DNA from: Paracoccus sp. S1E-3
GTDB lineage: Bacteria > Pseudomonadota > Alphaproteobacteria > Rhodobacterales > Rhodobacteraceae
Length of the DNA stretch: 64,000 nt
NCBI RefSeq assembly: GCF_013868135.1
Contig: NZ_JACEMU010000004.1
Coordinates: forward strand, 620,001-684,000
Direction of reading: 5' to 3'
This document shows, piece after piece, positions 55,569 through 64,000 of the stretch. The notes under the pieces were generated by a model that was given only the letters and a program-made list of their open reading frames with translations, made no database searches and was not told the origin of the DNA. Numbering within the stretch: the first letter of the stretch is position 1; every line of letters begins with the position of its first letter. Position numbers and translations under genes: made by a program.

Positions 55569-56743
55569 GTCAACTCGACGACCCGGACGGCGCCGCCTTC
55601 GGCGGAAAGCGCAATCTCGCCGCCGGCGAGGCGCAGCGCATCCAGACCGAAGACCTCGGACCGCCAGCCATGCAGCGCCGGCACGTCGCGCGCACCCTGT
55701 GCAATCGCGTCGAGATCGGCCGAAGACGCAATCAGCTTGGGCGCCACGCCCGCCGCATCGGCCTTGGCCTTCAGCAGCACCCGCAGCAATTCGCCAAGCG
55801 CGGCGTTGCCGGGCGCGCCCGGTTCATCCTTGGGCGGGCGCGGCGGATTGGGATCTTCCATCCCGGCTTTCACCGCCTGAAGAATGCCTTGGGCGATTTC
55901 GGGCTTGCGGCCTTCGCGCATCAGCAGGCGCGACTTGCCCAGTTCAGCCTCGGTGGTGGGCTTGGTCGAAGCGAGCTCCACCAGCGCATCATCCTTGAAC
56001 ACGCGCGAACGCGGCACGTTGCGGGTCTGGGCATATTCCTCGCGGAATGCGGCAAGGGCCTTCACGATCGCCATGAAGCGCGGCGAGGAGGACCGCGTGC
56101 GCACCCGTTCCCACGCTTCGGCGGGGCGGGTGATGTAGGTTTCGGGGTCCAGCAGGATCGCCACTTCCTCGGCCACCCAGGGGCCGCGGCCGGTCCTGTC
56201 GATCTGCGCCTGCAGCCATTCATAAATGGCGCGCAGATGGGTCACATCGGCGATGGCGTAATCCTGCTGCGCCTTCGACAGGGGCCGCTGCGACCAGTCG
56301 GTGAAGCGCGAGGATTTGTCCAGACTGGCCTTCGCGATCTTCCGCACCAGGGTTTCATAGCCCACCTGCTCGCCAAAGCCGCAGACCATGGCGGCGATCT
56401 GGGTATCGAACAGCGGTGCCGGAAAAAGGCCCGCGTCATGGAAGAAGATCTCCAGATCCTGACGGGCGGCGTGGAAGACCTTCACCGTCGCCTCGTGGCG
56501 GAACAGGTCATAGAGCGGTTCGAGCGAAAGGCCGGGGGCCAGCGGGTCAATCAGCGCCGCGGGTCCGCCTTCGGATTTCGCCCCCGATGCCGGCGGCAGG
56601 GCCATCTGGATCAGGCAGAGCCTGGAATAATAGGTCCGCTCGCGCAGGAATTCGGTGTCGAGGGTGACATAGGGAAGCGCCTTCGCCTGTTCGCAGAATG
56701 CAGCAAGGGCGTCGGTCGTGGTAATGGTCAAAAACTGGGTCAT
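55565..56743 (-). CDS. rnd: ribonuclease D
   Basis: A 392-residue 3'-5' exoribonuclease for tRNA end maturation. The DEDDy motifs are TLDTEF, HAARQDLEIF and the Tyr/Asp of DYAIADVTHL; HRDC-like helical domains follow from about 210. It is coupled to the GNAT gene. Confidence 0.94.
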   Translation of the reverse strand: MTQFLTITTTDALAAFCEQAKALPYVTLDTEFLRERTYYSRLCLIQMALPPASGAKSEGGPAALIDPLAPGLSLEPLYDLFRHEATVKVFHAARQDLEIFFHDAGLFPAPLFDTQIAAMVCGFGEQVGYETLVRKIAKASLDKSSRFTDWSQRPLSKAQQDYAIADVTHLRAIYEWLQAQIDRTGRGPWVAEEVAILLDPETYITRPAEAWERVRTRSSSPRFMAIVKALAAFREEYAQTRNVPRSRVFKDDALVELASTKPTTEAELGKSRLLMREGRKPEIAQGILQAVKAGMEDPNPPRPPKDEPGAPGNAALGELLRVLLKAKADAAGVAPKLIASSADLDAIAQGARDVPALHGWRSEVFGLDALRLAGGEIALSAEGGAVRVVELT

Positions 56744-56871
56744 TCGTCGCTTTCGAAACTGGACGGGTCATCCGCCGATGCGCGGTGCTAGCAGGAACCG
56801 CAAAATGGTTCCACAATTTCTTGCGCGCTCATCGGATTTTCATCGGAAATCCTGCACTTCCGAGGGCAATT

Positions 56872-57918
56872 TCAGCGAACTTCCGCCGTCTCGATCAACT
56901 GACGCATGGCGGCGATCCCCTCCGCACCCATGCGCGGCGGTCGTGAATGTTTCCACGCCAGCCGCCAGGCGCGCAGACGGCGCTGAATCTTATCAATCGG
57001 CGCCACCCCAAAGCGCGGGTTCAGCGCCCGCCAGGCCAATGATCCGGGCGCCGGGGCGGGGGTGAAATCCGGGTCCCATCGGGCCAGATCCGCAAACCAG
57101 GCCGGGTTTACTGCCGTGACCGTCGGATCGTCCGAGATCAGCCAGGGCTTTTCCGCCCCGGCGAAATGCAGGATGAAGGGATCGAACTCCTCGATCAGCT
57201 GCCCCTGCCGCCAACGCGCCAGATGCCAGTTCCAGCGCGGGTCCAGCGTCGCCGTCAGCGCCGCCGCCGCCCCGTTCATCGCCGCCTGATCGCCCAGCTT
57301 GTGCTTTTGCAGAAGGTCATAGCGCTCGGCGGCGAATTCCAGCGTTCTCGGCCCGATCTGTGCGGCCACATGCGGACCGGTCTGCATGACCATCACTCCC
57401 GATTGAAAGAACCGCCCGGACGGGTCCCCCAGATCACCGATCACCCGGCGCGAGCGTTCCTGATTCCTGCGGCTGGCACGGGTGCGCAATTCCGGCTGGT
57501 GCAGAAAGGTCAGGCTGGCGGCCAGCGGCCAGTCGCCCGCGATCCGGTCGAACAGGCCCTGAATGCCCGGCCTGCGCAGCCAGGTATCGGTATCCAGATA
57601 CAGAAGTCGGGCATAATCGTCCTGCAACAGGTCGGGCAGCAGGTGGCGGTAGAACGTCCCCAGCGTGATGCGCGCATTCGGGTGACGTATCTGGGGAATT
57701 GCGCTGACGTCCAGCCGCACCCAACGGACGGGGCCATCCCGGAGATGCGGCGGAATCGCCCCCGTATCGGGCGAGGCGATGACGATATCGAAATGACGCT
57801 CCGGCTCCAGCCGGGCGATCTGCAGGGCGGCCACCCAGGCATAAGGCAGATGCCCGGCATCGCAGGCGAAGATCACGGCATCACCGTGCCGGGCGGCCTG
57901 GCTGGCTTGGACGGGCAT
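56872..57918 (-). CDS. glycosyltransferase family 8-like protein
   Basis: A 348-residue GT8/LgtC-like retaining glycosyltransferase. The metal-binding motif is YLDTDTWL, the acceptor-side motif GDQAAMNG, and the terminal HFAGAEKPW carries the usual His-x-x-Gly-x-x-Lys. It probably adds a sugar to LPS or a capsule. It stands alone, about 50 bases upstream of tgt in the opposite reading order. Confidence 0.85.
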   Translation of the reverse strand: MPVQASQAARHGDAVIFACDAGHLPYAWVAALQIARLEPERHFDIVIASPDTGAIPPHLRDGPVRWVRLDVSAIPQIRHPNARITLGTFYRHLLPDLLQDDYARLLYLDTDTWLRRPGIQGLFDRIAGDWPLAASLTFLHQPELRTRASRRNQERSRRVIGDLGDPSGRFFQSGVMVMQTGPHVAAQIGPRTLEFAAERYDLLQKHKLGDQAAMNGAAAALTATLDPRWNWHLARWRQGQLIEEFDPFILHFAGAEKPWLISDDPTVTAVNPAWFADLARWDPDFTPAPAPGSLAWRALNPRFGVAPIDKIQRRLRAWRLAWKHSRPPRMGAEGIAAMRQLIETAEVR

Positions 57919-57969
57919 CGCGCACCTGTCGGTCCTTTTGCCGCAGTCTTCGCCGATCCCGCCGTTTCG

Positions 57970-59097
57970 TCAACGCGGAGGAATATCCCCTTCGGCCCTT
58001 TTCGCATGAAAATCGGCCACGAAATCGTCCAGCCGCCCTGCCGCGATGGCTGCGCGCAGGCCCGCCATCAGCTCCTGATAGTAATGCAGATTGTGCCAGG
58101 TCAGCAGCATGCCAGAGATCATCTCGCCTGCACGGAAGACGTGATGCAGATAGGCACGGGAATAACCCCGGCAGGCCGGGCAGGTGCAATGCTCGTCCAG
58201 CGGACGCGGGTCATCGGCGTGACGCGCGTTCTTGATGTTGACCTGACCGCGCCGCGTCCATGCCTGCCCGGTGCGGCCCGAGCGCGAGGGCAGCACGCAA
58301 TCCATCATGTCCACGCCGCGCTGCACCGCGCCGACGATGTCATCGGGCTTGCCCACCCCCATCAGATAGCGCGGCTTGTCCTCGGGCAGCAGGGCCGGCG
58401 CGTAATCGAGCACGCCGAACATCGCCTCCTGCCCCTCGCCCACCGCGAGGCCGCCGATGGCATAACCGTCAAAGCCGATGCCGCGCAGGGCCTCGGCCGA
58501 TTCCTCGCGCAGATGGCGGATCACGCCGCCCTGCATGATCCCGAACAGCGCATGTCCCGGCCGGTCGCCGAAGGCATCGCGCGAGCGCTGCGCCCACCGC
58601 ATCGACAGGCGCATCGCCTCGGACTGACGCTCCTCGGTTGCGGGCAGGGCCGGGCATTCGTCGAAGGCCATGACGATGTCGGATCCCAGCAGGCGCTGGA
58701 TCTCCATGCTGGTTTCGGGGCTGAGAAAATGGCGCGAGCCATCGACATGGCTGGCGAAGGTGACGCCATCTTCGGTCAGTTTGCGCAGCTCGGCCAGCGA
58801 CATGACCTGAAAGCCGCCCGAATCGGTCAGGATCGGCTTGTCCCAGTTCATGAACGCGTGCAGGCCACCAAGACGCGCGATCCGTTCCGCGCCGGGGCGC
58901 AGCATCAGGTGATAGGTGTTGCCCAGCAGGATATCCGCGCCGGTCGCGGCCACCGATTCCGGCAGCATCGCCTTGACCGTCGCCGCGGTGCCGACCGGCA
59001 TGAAGGCGGGGGTGCGGATCTGGCCGCGCGGCGTATCGATCACGCCCGTGCGCGCCTGCCCGTCGGTGGCATTCACAGTGAAGGAAAATCCGCTCAT
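57970..59097 (-). CDS. tgt: tRNA-guanine transglycosylase
   Basis: A 375-residue enzyme that puts preQ1 in place of guanine 34 in tRNAs with GUN anticodons. [19 protein letters not shown] with the nucleophilic Asp, and the zinc site CTCPAC with the downstream His are intact. The ATG at 59097 gives the normal family length; a longer frame reading to 59166 overlaps the flavoprotein gene. Confidence 0.96.
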   Translation of the reverse strand: MSGFSFTVNATDGQARTGVIDTPRGQIRTPAFMPVGTAATVKAMLPESVAATGADILLGNTYHLMLRPGAERIARLGGLHAFMNWDKPILTDSGGFQVMSLAELRKLTEDGVTFASHVDGSRHFLSPETSMEIQRLLGSDIVMAFDECPALPATEERQSEAMRLSMRWAQRSRDAFGDRPGHALFGIMQGGVIRHLREESAEALRGIGFDGYAIGGLAVGEGQEAMFGVLDYAPALLPEDKPRYLMGVGKPDDIVGAVQRGVDMMDCVLPSRSGRTGQAWTRRGQVNIKNARHADDPRPLDEHCTCPACRGYSRAYLHHVFRAGEMISGMLLTWHNLHYYQELMAGLRAAIAAGRLDDFVADFHAKRAEGDIPPR

Positions 59098-59128
59098 TCC
59101 CGGCCCTTTGTCTCGCGAAGGCGGCGTT

Positions 59129-60316
59129 CTAGCGCAATGCGCCCGCCAGCGAAAGCCCCGCCGCATGAGCGGACGCCCATGCCCATTGGAAATTATACCC
59201 GCCCAGCCAGCCGGTCACATCGACGCATTCGCCGATGAAATACAGACCCGGCACGTCCCGCGCCTGCATGGTGCTGGCGTCGAGGTCGCGGGTGTCGATA
59301 CCGCCCACAGTCACCTCGGCGGTGCGATAGCCCTCGGACCCGACCGGGCGGACCTGCCAGCGCTGGATACGCGCCGCGATCCGGTCGATGGCGGCATTGT
59401 TCTGATCGGCCAGCCGCGCGCCTTCCAGACCCAGATCGGCGGCGATCGCCTCGGCCAGCCGCGCCGGCAGATGCGCGCCCAGCACCGTCTGGATCGCCAC
59501 GCGACCGCCCTGCCCGCGCCGGTCGCGCAAAGCCCCGGCGAGATCGGCATCAGGGGCGAGGTTCACGATGATCTCCTCGCCCGGGCGCCAGAAGCTGGAT
59601 ATCTGAAGGATCGCCGGCCCCGACAGCCCGCGATGGGTGAACAGCAGCGCATCGCGAAAGCGGGTCTTGCCGTGGCTGACCTCGGCCTCGACGGCGATGC
59701 CGGCAAGGGGTTTGCACAGCGCCAGATCCTGCTCGGCGAAGGTCAGCGGCACCAGACCGGGTCGCGTCTCGACGATCCGCAACCCGAATTGCAGCGCCAG
59801 ATCATAGGCCAGCCCCGTCGCCCCCATCTTCGGGATCGACTTCGCACCGCAGGCCACCACCACCCGCTTCGCCCGGATCACCCCCCGAGAGGTCCGCGCC
59901 GCATAGCCGTCCGCATCGCGGGAAAGGCCCGCCAGCGTGGTGTCGAGCCACAGCTCGGCCCCCGCCATCCGGCGGATCAGCATCTCGGTGATCTGGGTGG
60001 CCTTGCCGTCGCAGAACAGTTGCCCGAGGGTCTTTTCATGCCAGCCAATCCCCGCCTGATCGACAAGCGCGACGAAATCGGACGGACGATAGCCCGCCAG
60101 CGCCGAGGCGACGAAGCGCGGGTTTTCCGACAGGAACCGTTCGCGTGTGGTGGCGAGATTGGTGAAGTTGCACCGCCCCCCGCCCGAGATGCGAATCTTC
60201 TCGCCGGGCCGGGCGGCATGGTCGATCACCACCACGCGCGCCCCCTGCGCGCGCGCCGTGCCGGCGCAGAAAAGACCGGCGGCCCCGGCGCCGATAATCA
60301 GCAGATCAGTCTCCAT
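59129..60316 (-). CDS. HI0933/YhiN-family flavoprotein
   Basis: A 395-residue NAD(P)/FAD-dependent oxidoreductase of the HI0933/BaiN family. The dinucleotide motif [11 protein letters not shown] is at the start, [14 protein letters not shown] follows at about 40-53, and the C-terminal [24 protein letters not shown] is diagnostic. The physiological substrate is unknown. Confidence 0.9.
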   Translation of the reverse strand: METDLLIIGAGAAGLFCAGTARAQGARVVVIDHAARPGEKIRISGGGRCNFTNLATTRERFLSENPRFVASALAGYRPSDFVALVDQAGIGWHEKTLGQLFCDGKATQITEMLIRRMAGAELWLDTTLAGLSRDADGYAARTSRGVIRAKRVVVACGAKSIPKMGATGLAYDLALQFGLRIVETRPGLVPLTFAEQDLALCKPLAGIAVEAEVSHGKTRFRDALLFTHRGLSGPAILQISSFWRPGEEIIVNLAPDADLAGALRDRRGQGGRVAIQTVLGAHLPARLAEAIAADLGLEGARLADQNNAAIDRIAARIQRWQVRPVGSEGYRTAEVTVGGIDTRDLDASTMQARDVPGLYFIGECVDVTGWLGGYNFQWAWASAHAAGLSLAGALR

Positions 60317-60410
60317 GAAGGCGTCCTACGCCCTGCACAAAAGCGCCGCAAGTTTTTCCAAATCTCCCCTTGCACCCCTCGGAAACGGGCGCTAGATACG
60401 CCCCCACAGT

Positions 60411-60485
60411 TGGGGCGTGGCCAAGTGGTAAGGCATCGGTTTTTGGTACCGTGTACCGTAGGTTCGAATCCTACCGCCCCAGCCA
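60411..60485 (+). tRNA. tRNA-Gln (TTG)
   Basis: Full cloverleaf: acceptor TGGGGCG with CGCCCCA, a D-arm with GGTAAGGC, anticodon arm CGGT/ACCG around loop TTTTGGT (anticodon TTG), T-arm with GGTTCGAATCC, discriminator G and encoded CCA at 60483-60485. Confidence 0.95.
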
Positions 60486-60860
60486 TAAATCTGAAAAATG
60501 ACCTGAACCAGTCGCTTAGGCCCACCTTTTGGGCCATGATGACACCATGTCATCATTGTGACGCGAAGAAGCCCGCTGACCCTTGTTAGAAAGGGCTTGC
60601 CTAAGCCCACAACAGGCTGTTCAGCATCCGACACCCCAAAAACCATCAAAAGGGGCTTCTCCTCTCGCATTGCCGATGTCGTTGGCCGATTGACTGCTAT
60701 TGACGCCCGTACCGGACGGGCCAATGCCAAAACGCTGACATCCTTCCATTCCAAAAAAGGATCACACCATCAAACCGTGGGATCAAACAACCTAGCCTCC
60801 ATGGGGATCCCCTACGATTCAGGTTTCAACCGAAACGCTTTACGCCGGGGTTCTTGACGG
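60486..60860. other. decayed stretch after tRNA-Gln, no intact gene
   Basis: About 375 bases with lower GC than the surroundings. The only frames (for example 60558-60857, plus) match no family I know. With the hsdM remnant that follows it looks like the leftover of an element inserted at tRNA-Gln. Confidence 0.5.
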
Positions 60861-61169
60861 CGATTCTTCTGTTCCGGCGGACCGAATCCCGGCGGCATGG
60901 ATGAGGTGTGGTTCTACGACCTCGACCCCAACGGCCTCAGCCTTGACGACAAGCGAAGCCTGCTCGTGCCCGAAGACAAGATCGGTCCTTGGGCCGAGCT
61001 GACCAGGAACGAGGCGAAGCTGAACAACCTGCCCGATGCCATTGCCCGCTGGCATCAGAGTGAAAGCACCGAGAAGGACGACACGCCACCCCCGCAGAAA
61101 TCAGCCTCCGACAAACCCGATGCTGTTCAGGTTGTGATTTGTGATCACCTATATCTTTGCAGCAACTGA
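60861..61169 (+). pseudogene. remnant of type I restriction-modification methylase (HsdM C-terminus)
   Basis: The frame from ATG 60897 reads EVWFYDLDPNGLSLDDKR and later NLPDAIARWHQ, which match the C-terminal part of HsdM N6-adenine methylases. Just upstream ILLF appears in another frame, and GGPN in the current one; together they fit the HsdM block NILLF-x2-GGP, so a frameshift near 60872 is likely. The rest of hsdM and any hsdS or hsdR are missing. The final 20 residues do not look homologous. Confidence 0.7.
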
Positions 61170-61207
61170 ATAATTGGCGCGTGAACTTCAGTTGTCATGC
61201 GAGGAAA

Positions 61208-63019
61208 TCATTGTCCGGCAAGCGCAGCCTCATAGGTCACCACCGGAGACCATTCAGGACTGACGGCGGGCAACGCGTCAGGGGCGAGATCTGCAAATTC
61301 CTGCGCGGCATAGACGATATTGCCGCCGGTCGCGGTCAGGACGGATTCCAGCGACAGAATCTCATCCTCGGCGACCGAGAAATAGTCGTCGCTCAGCACC
61401 GCGAAATCCGCATACATGCCGTCGGCGATCCGGCCCTTGACGTCCTCCTCCTGCGAGAACCAGGCCGAACCGGTGGTGAACAGCGCCAGCGCTTCCTCGC
61501 GGGTCAATTTGTTGTCCTCGGCGAATTGCTGGGTTCCACCGACCGTCTTGCCCGAGACCAGCCAATACAGGGATGCCCAGGGGTTATAGCTGCTGACACG
61601 GGTGCCGTCGGTCCCGGCACCGACGGGTATGCCCATGTCCAGCATCTTGCGCAGCGGCGGCGCGTGGGCAGCCACCTCGGCCCCGTAGCGTTCGATGAAA
61701 TACTCGCCGCCGAAGGCCAGCCGGTTCTGGATGGCGATGCCGCCGCCAAGCGCCTTGATGCGGTCCAGATCGGCATCGTGGATGGTTTCGGCATGGTCGA
61801 TGAACCAGCGCGGGACGAATTTTCCCTGTTCCTCATTCACCTGCTCGAACACATCCATGATCAGGCTGATGCTGTCGCCATAGGTGGCATGCTGGCGCAG
61901 GGGCCAGCCGGCCTCGACCAGCATCGTCGTGACCCGGTGCAGATCGCCAGCGGGGTCCTGACCCTCGGCCTTGCGCTGTGCGAGATCGGGCGCCGGGGCA
62001 AGAAAATTCTCCCAATCGCCGACGCTGTGGGCCAGAAACTCGCCGGCGCCCTCCAGTTCGTAGCCATGCTCGATCTGGGCATCGGCGTTCACGCCTACCT
62101 CGTTTTCCGCGATCCATCTGGCGAAATCCGACGCCTCCTGCCCGGCCGTCTGCGCGAAAAGGTAATAGCTGATCCGCAGGGGCAAGCCGTCATTGGTCGC
62201 CACGTCGAGGCTGGCCGCGTAATCCGTGGGAAACACATGGCCGCCCCCACCCGCGTCAGAGGTGGAGGTCATCCCGAGGCGGTTCAGGTCGCGATAGTAA
62301 TGCAGCGTCGAATTGACCTGATCCTCAGGCGACAATTGCGGCAGATCGGCGATGGCCTTGTAAAGAATGGCGGGGTTAGGCTCGGCGTAAAGGATCGCCC
62401 CACCATCCACGAACTCGATCCGCGCACCGTCCGGGACCGGCGTTTCGGGGGTAAGACCCATCGCCTTCACCCCGGCCGCGTTCAGAAATCCCATGCTGTA
62501 GAGAAACAGCACGAAGGTCGGGGTAGCGGGCGCGGCCTCGTTCAGTTCCTGCACGGTCGGCATCCGCCGTTCCTCGAACTGATAGGGTGACCAGCCGCCA
62601 ATGACCCGCACCCATTGGCCGTCCGGGACGCGGGCGGCCTCGGCACGCACCAGATCCAGCGCCTGGGCAAGCGACGGAACGCCCTCCCACCGGGTTTCGA
62701 GGTTGAAGAACCGGCCGCCACGAATGGTGTGGGAATGCACGTCGTTCAAGCCGGGAATGACCGTGCGTCCATTGGCGTCGATGACCGTGGTTGCGTCGCC
62801 GCGATAGGCCTCGATATCCGCGTCCGCCCCGACTGCGACGAATTTGCCGTCCCTGACGGCAAAGGCGGTCGCCTGCGGCTGCTCGGGGTCGATGGTGTGA
62901 ACCGCAGCATTCAGGACGATGAGATCGGCAGGTTGGGTGTCCTGCGCCGATGCGGTCGACATCCCCGTGAATGCGGCCAGCGTCATCGCGATTGAAATGC
63001 CGTTGAAAACAATGCTCAT
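61208..63019 (-). CDS. exported amidohydrolase, YtcJ-like
   Basis: A 603-residue amidohydrolase-family-3 protein with an N-terminal signal (MSIVFNGISIAMTLAAFTGMSTASA), so likely periplasmic. Metal-site segments are DVHSHT, RQHATYGD, IDHAETI and VGAGTDGTR. YtcJ-like proteins hydrolyse amides or formamides; the substrate is unknown. A GGAGGATATC ribosome site precedes the ATG. The next upstream gene on this strand has nearly the same leader and is also exported, so the two may act together. Confidence 0.85.
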   Translation of the reverse strand: MSIVFNGISIAMTLAAFTGMSTASAQDTQPADLIVLNAAVHTIDPEQPQATAFAVRDGKFVAVGADADIEAYRGDATTVIDANGRTVIPGLNDVHSHTIRGGRFFNLETRWEGVPSLAQALDLVRAEAARVPDGQWVRVIGGWSPYQFEERRMPTVQELNEAAPATPTFVLFLYSMGFLNAAGVKAMGLTPETPVPDGARIEFVDGGAILYAEPNPAILYKAIADLPQLSPEDQVNSTLHYYRDLNRLGMTSTSDAGGGGHVFPTDYAASLDVATNDGLPLRISYYLFAQTAGQEASDFARWIAENEVGVNADAQIEHGYELEGAGEFLAHSVGDWENFLAPAPDLAQRKAEGQDPAGDLHRVTTMLVEAGWPLRQHATYGDSISLIMDVFEQVNEEQGKFVPRWFIDHAETIHDADLDRIKALGGGIAIQNRLAFGGEYFIERYGAEVAAHAPPLRKMLDMGIPVGAGTDGTRVSSYNPWASLYWLVSGKTVGGTQQFAEDNKLTREEALALFTTGSAWFSQEEDVKGRIADGMYADFAVLSDDYFSVAEDEILSLESVLTATGGNIVYAAQEFADLAPDALPAVSPEWSPVVTYEAALAGQ

Positions 63020-63115
63020 GATATCCTCCAGAATGGAAAACCAGCGGCTATGATCGCCTCGCAGCCGCGTTCTCGGCCCAGGTGCAGTTGCCCAGGGGGT
63101 CGGGCGGCGACCTCT

Positions 63116-63904
63116 CTATTCCTGACCGGCAACTTCCTGCGCCCGCGCATAACTTTCCGTCACCGCGCGGTATTCGGGCACCAGTTCACTATACAGGGCG
63201 CCCCAGTTCGCCGCGTCCGGGCGGTTCCAGGTGCGGTGCGTCTCGCTGAGAATGGTGTTGGTGGTGACCGGTTGCACGCCGCCATTCGCCATCCGCAGCA
63301 TCGCCGCGTCAGAGGCGAGCTTGCTGACATCGCCCGAGGCGTCCATCACCGCAAAGACCTTGTAGCCGTCGGCCCGCGCCTCAAGTGCGGGGAAGGCGAC
63401 GCAGACGCTGGTCCAGACCCCCGCCATGATGAGCGTCTTGCGGCCCGTCGCCTCCACTGCGGCGACGAAATCGGCATTGTCCCAGGCGCTCACCTCGCCC
63501 ATTCGCCCGACATAGACCGCGCTCGGGGCGGCGGCGGTCAGTTCTTCCATGATCGGGCCGTTGGTACCATCCGGTTCCGAGGCGGTGTAGAGGATCGGCA
63601 TTCCGGCATGTTCGGCGATCTTGGCAAGGGCCACGGTATTGGCCCGCAAGACGCTGACGGGAATATCATTGACGGTCTGAAAAAGCCCGGTCTGATGATC
63701 GAGCAGCAACAGGACCGCATCGTTCGGATCAAGCAGAGCTTCATATGCCGCTTCGCTCGGCTGACGCGACAGGCCTTCGATCTGAGGCCGCCCGGTCGCT
63801 TCCTGCGCCCAGGCGTAACCGCCACCGGCAATCGGTTGGGCGACGATCGCCAGCATGGCCGCCACGGCAAAACTGCCCGCCGTCCACCATCCTGTGTTTC
63901 TCAT
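63116..63904 (-). CDS. exported isochorismatase-family hydrolase (YcaC-like)
   Basis: A 262-residue cysteine hydrolase with a signal peptide (about 1-34, ending GGGYAWAQE), which is unusual because YcaC relatives are cytosolic. LLLLDHQTGLF carries the catalytic Asp and GVWTSVCVAFPAL the catalytic Cys; GRMGEVSAWDN matches the YcaC block. The ATG at 63904 has GGAGG five bases upstream and fits the signal peptide; a longer frame to 63994 does not. Substrate unknown. The last 96 bases of the window hold its promoter region only. Confidence 0.85.
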   Translation of the reverse strand: MRNTGWWTAGSFAVAAMLAIVAQPIAGGGYAWAQEATGRPQIEGLSRQPSEAAYEALLDPNDAVLLLLDHQTGLFQTVNDIPVSVLRANTVALAKIAEHAGMPILYTASEPDGTNGPIMEELTAAAPSAVYVGRMGEVSAWDNADFVAAVEATGRKTLIMAGVWTSVCVAFPALEARADGYKVFAVMDASGDVSKLASDAAMLRMANGGVQPVTTNTILSETHRTWNRPDAANWGALYSELVPEYRAVTESYARAQEVAGQE

Positions 63905-64000
63905 AATATCCTCCATCAAATGTGCAATCGGGACCGCTCGGGGACATGCCGTCTTGTCGGTTCGCAGGCCATCGGCCAAGTCCCTGCGGATCATGCCCGC

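Noticed and set aside
60392..60754. 120-codon frame on the minus strand across the tRNA
   Set aside because: It reads GGRIRTYGTRYQKP, a well-known false protein produced by antisense translation of tRNA-Gln.
60558..60857. 99-codon frame on the plus strand after tRNA-Gln
   Set aside because: No family resemblance, no good ribosome site, and it lies in a decayed region; could be a gene fragment but cannot be supported.
1..64000. CRISPR arrays, insertion sequences or intact prophage
   Set aside because: No regularly spaced repeats, transposase frames or phage structural genes were found; the endolysin/holin pair and hsdM remnant are the only mobile-type traces.

Overview
The window reads as a chromosomal segment of a high-GC alphaproteobacterium of the Rhodobacteraceae, probably Paracoccus or a close relative. 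The evidence is a class I lysyl-tRNA synthetase, an NDUFS6-type zinc-finger protein, Ccl1/Ccl2-type CcmF and CcmH, DUF2125, DUF983 and DUF3572 proteins typical of the group, rpmF-plsX-fabH order, sites matching the alphaproteobacterial CtrA box, and a GTA-type lysis pair. The genus is inferred from gene content only. Most of the window is ordinary core genome with tightly packed, overlapping operons.

Layout. 1-3.8 kb: an ExbB/MotA-like channel with its OmpA/MotB-type partner (cut by the window edge), a ChaC-like cyclotransferase and a DUF2125 protein. 3.8-10 kb: CDF zinc exporter with polA, a zinc-finger protein, an ABC ATPase without permease, GFA and HIT proteins. 10-12.6 kb: a divergent glycosyltransferase/sulfotransferase pair. 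12.7-23.8 kb: a block on the minus strand for acetate or similar carboxylate uptake and its control: acs, yjcH, actP, then DUF4212 + sodium:solute symporter, a cNMP/CBS/DUF294 regulator, a small membrane protein, a response regulator and a membrane sensor fused to a DEDDh exonuclease. 24-31.6 kb: HugZ-like protein, a beta-helix spike-like protein behind a CtrA-type box, LysRS, TerB-like protein, DacB, NUDIX and DUF983. 32-35.3 kb: a c-di-GMP block with a PleD-like cyclase, DUF3572, a degenerate H-NOX and an HNOBA-GGDEF cyclase. 35.5-45.5 kb: nadD, enoyl-CoA hydratase, ccmHF, a LysR regulator opposite an indolepyruvate oxidoreductase, murI and ccmE. 45.5-46.9 kb: a CtrA-boxed endolysin/holin pair followed by a candidate small RNA. 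47-60.3 kb: housekeeping genes (purL, A-type Fe-S carrier, tpiA, mrp, mobA, rpmF-plsX-fabH, rnd, tgt, a flavoprotein). 60.4-64 kb: tRNA-Gln, a decayed stretch with an hsdM remnant, then two genes for exported hydrolases.

The two most interesting themes are these. First, two exact TTAA-N7-TTAAC boxes and one near match sit before the lysis pair, the beta-helix protein and the H-NOX/cyclase operon, so the window may hold several dispersed parts of one CtrA regulon (gene transfer agent release and c-di-GMP signalling). Second, the carboxylate symporter cluster carries a pseudo-histidine-kinase/exonuclease fusion translationally coupled to a response regulator. A compact small RNA with promoter, GNRA-capped hairpin, anti-Shine-Dalgarno linker and intrinsic terminator lies between the holin gene and purL.
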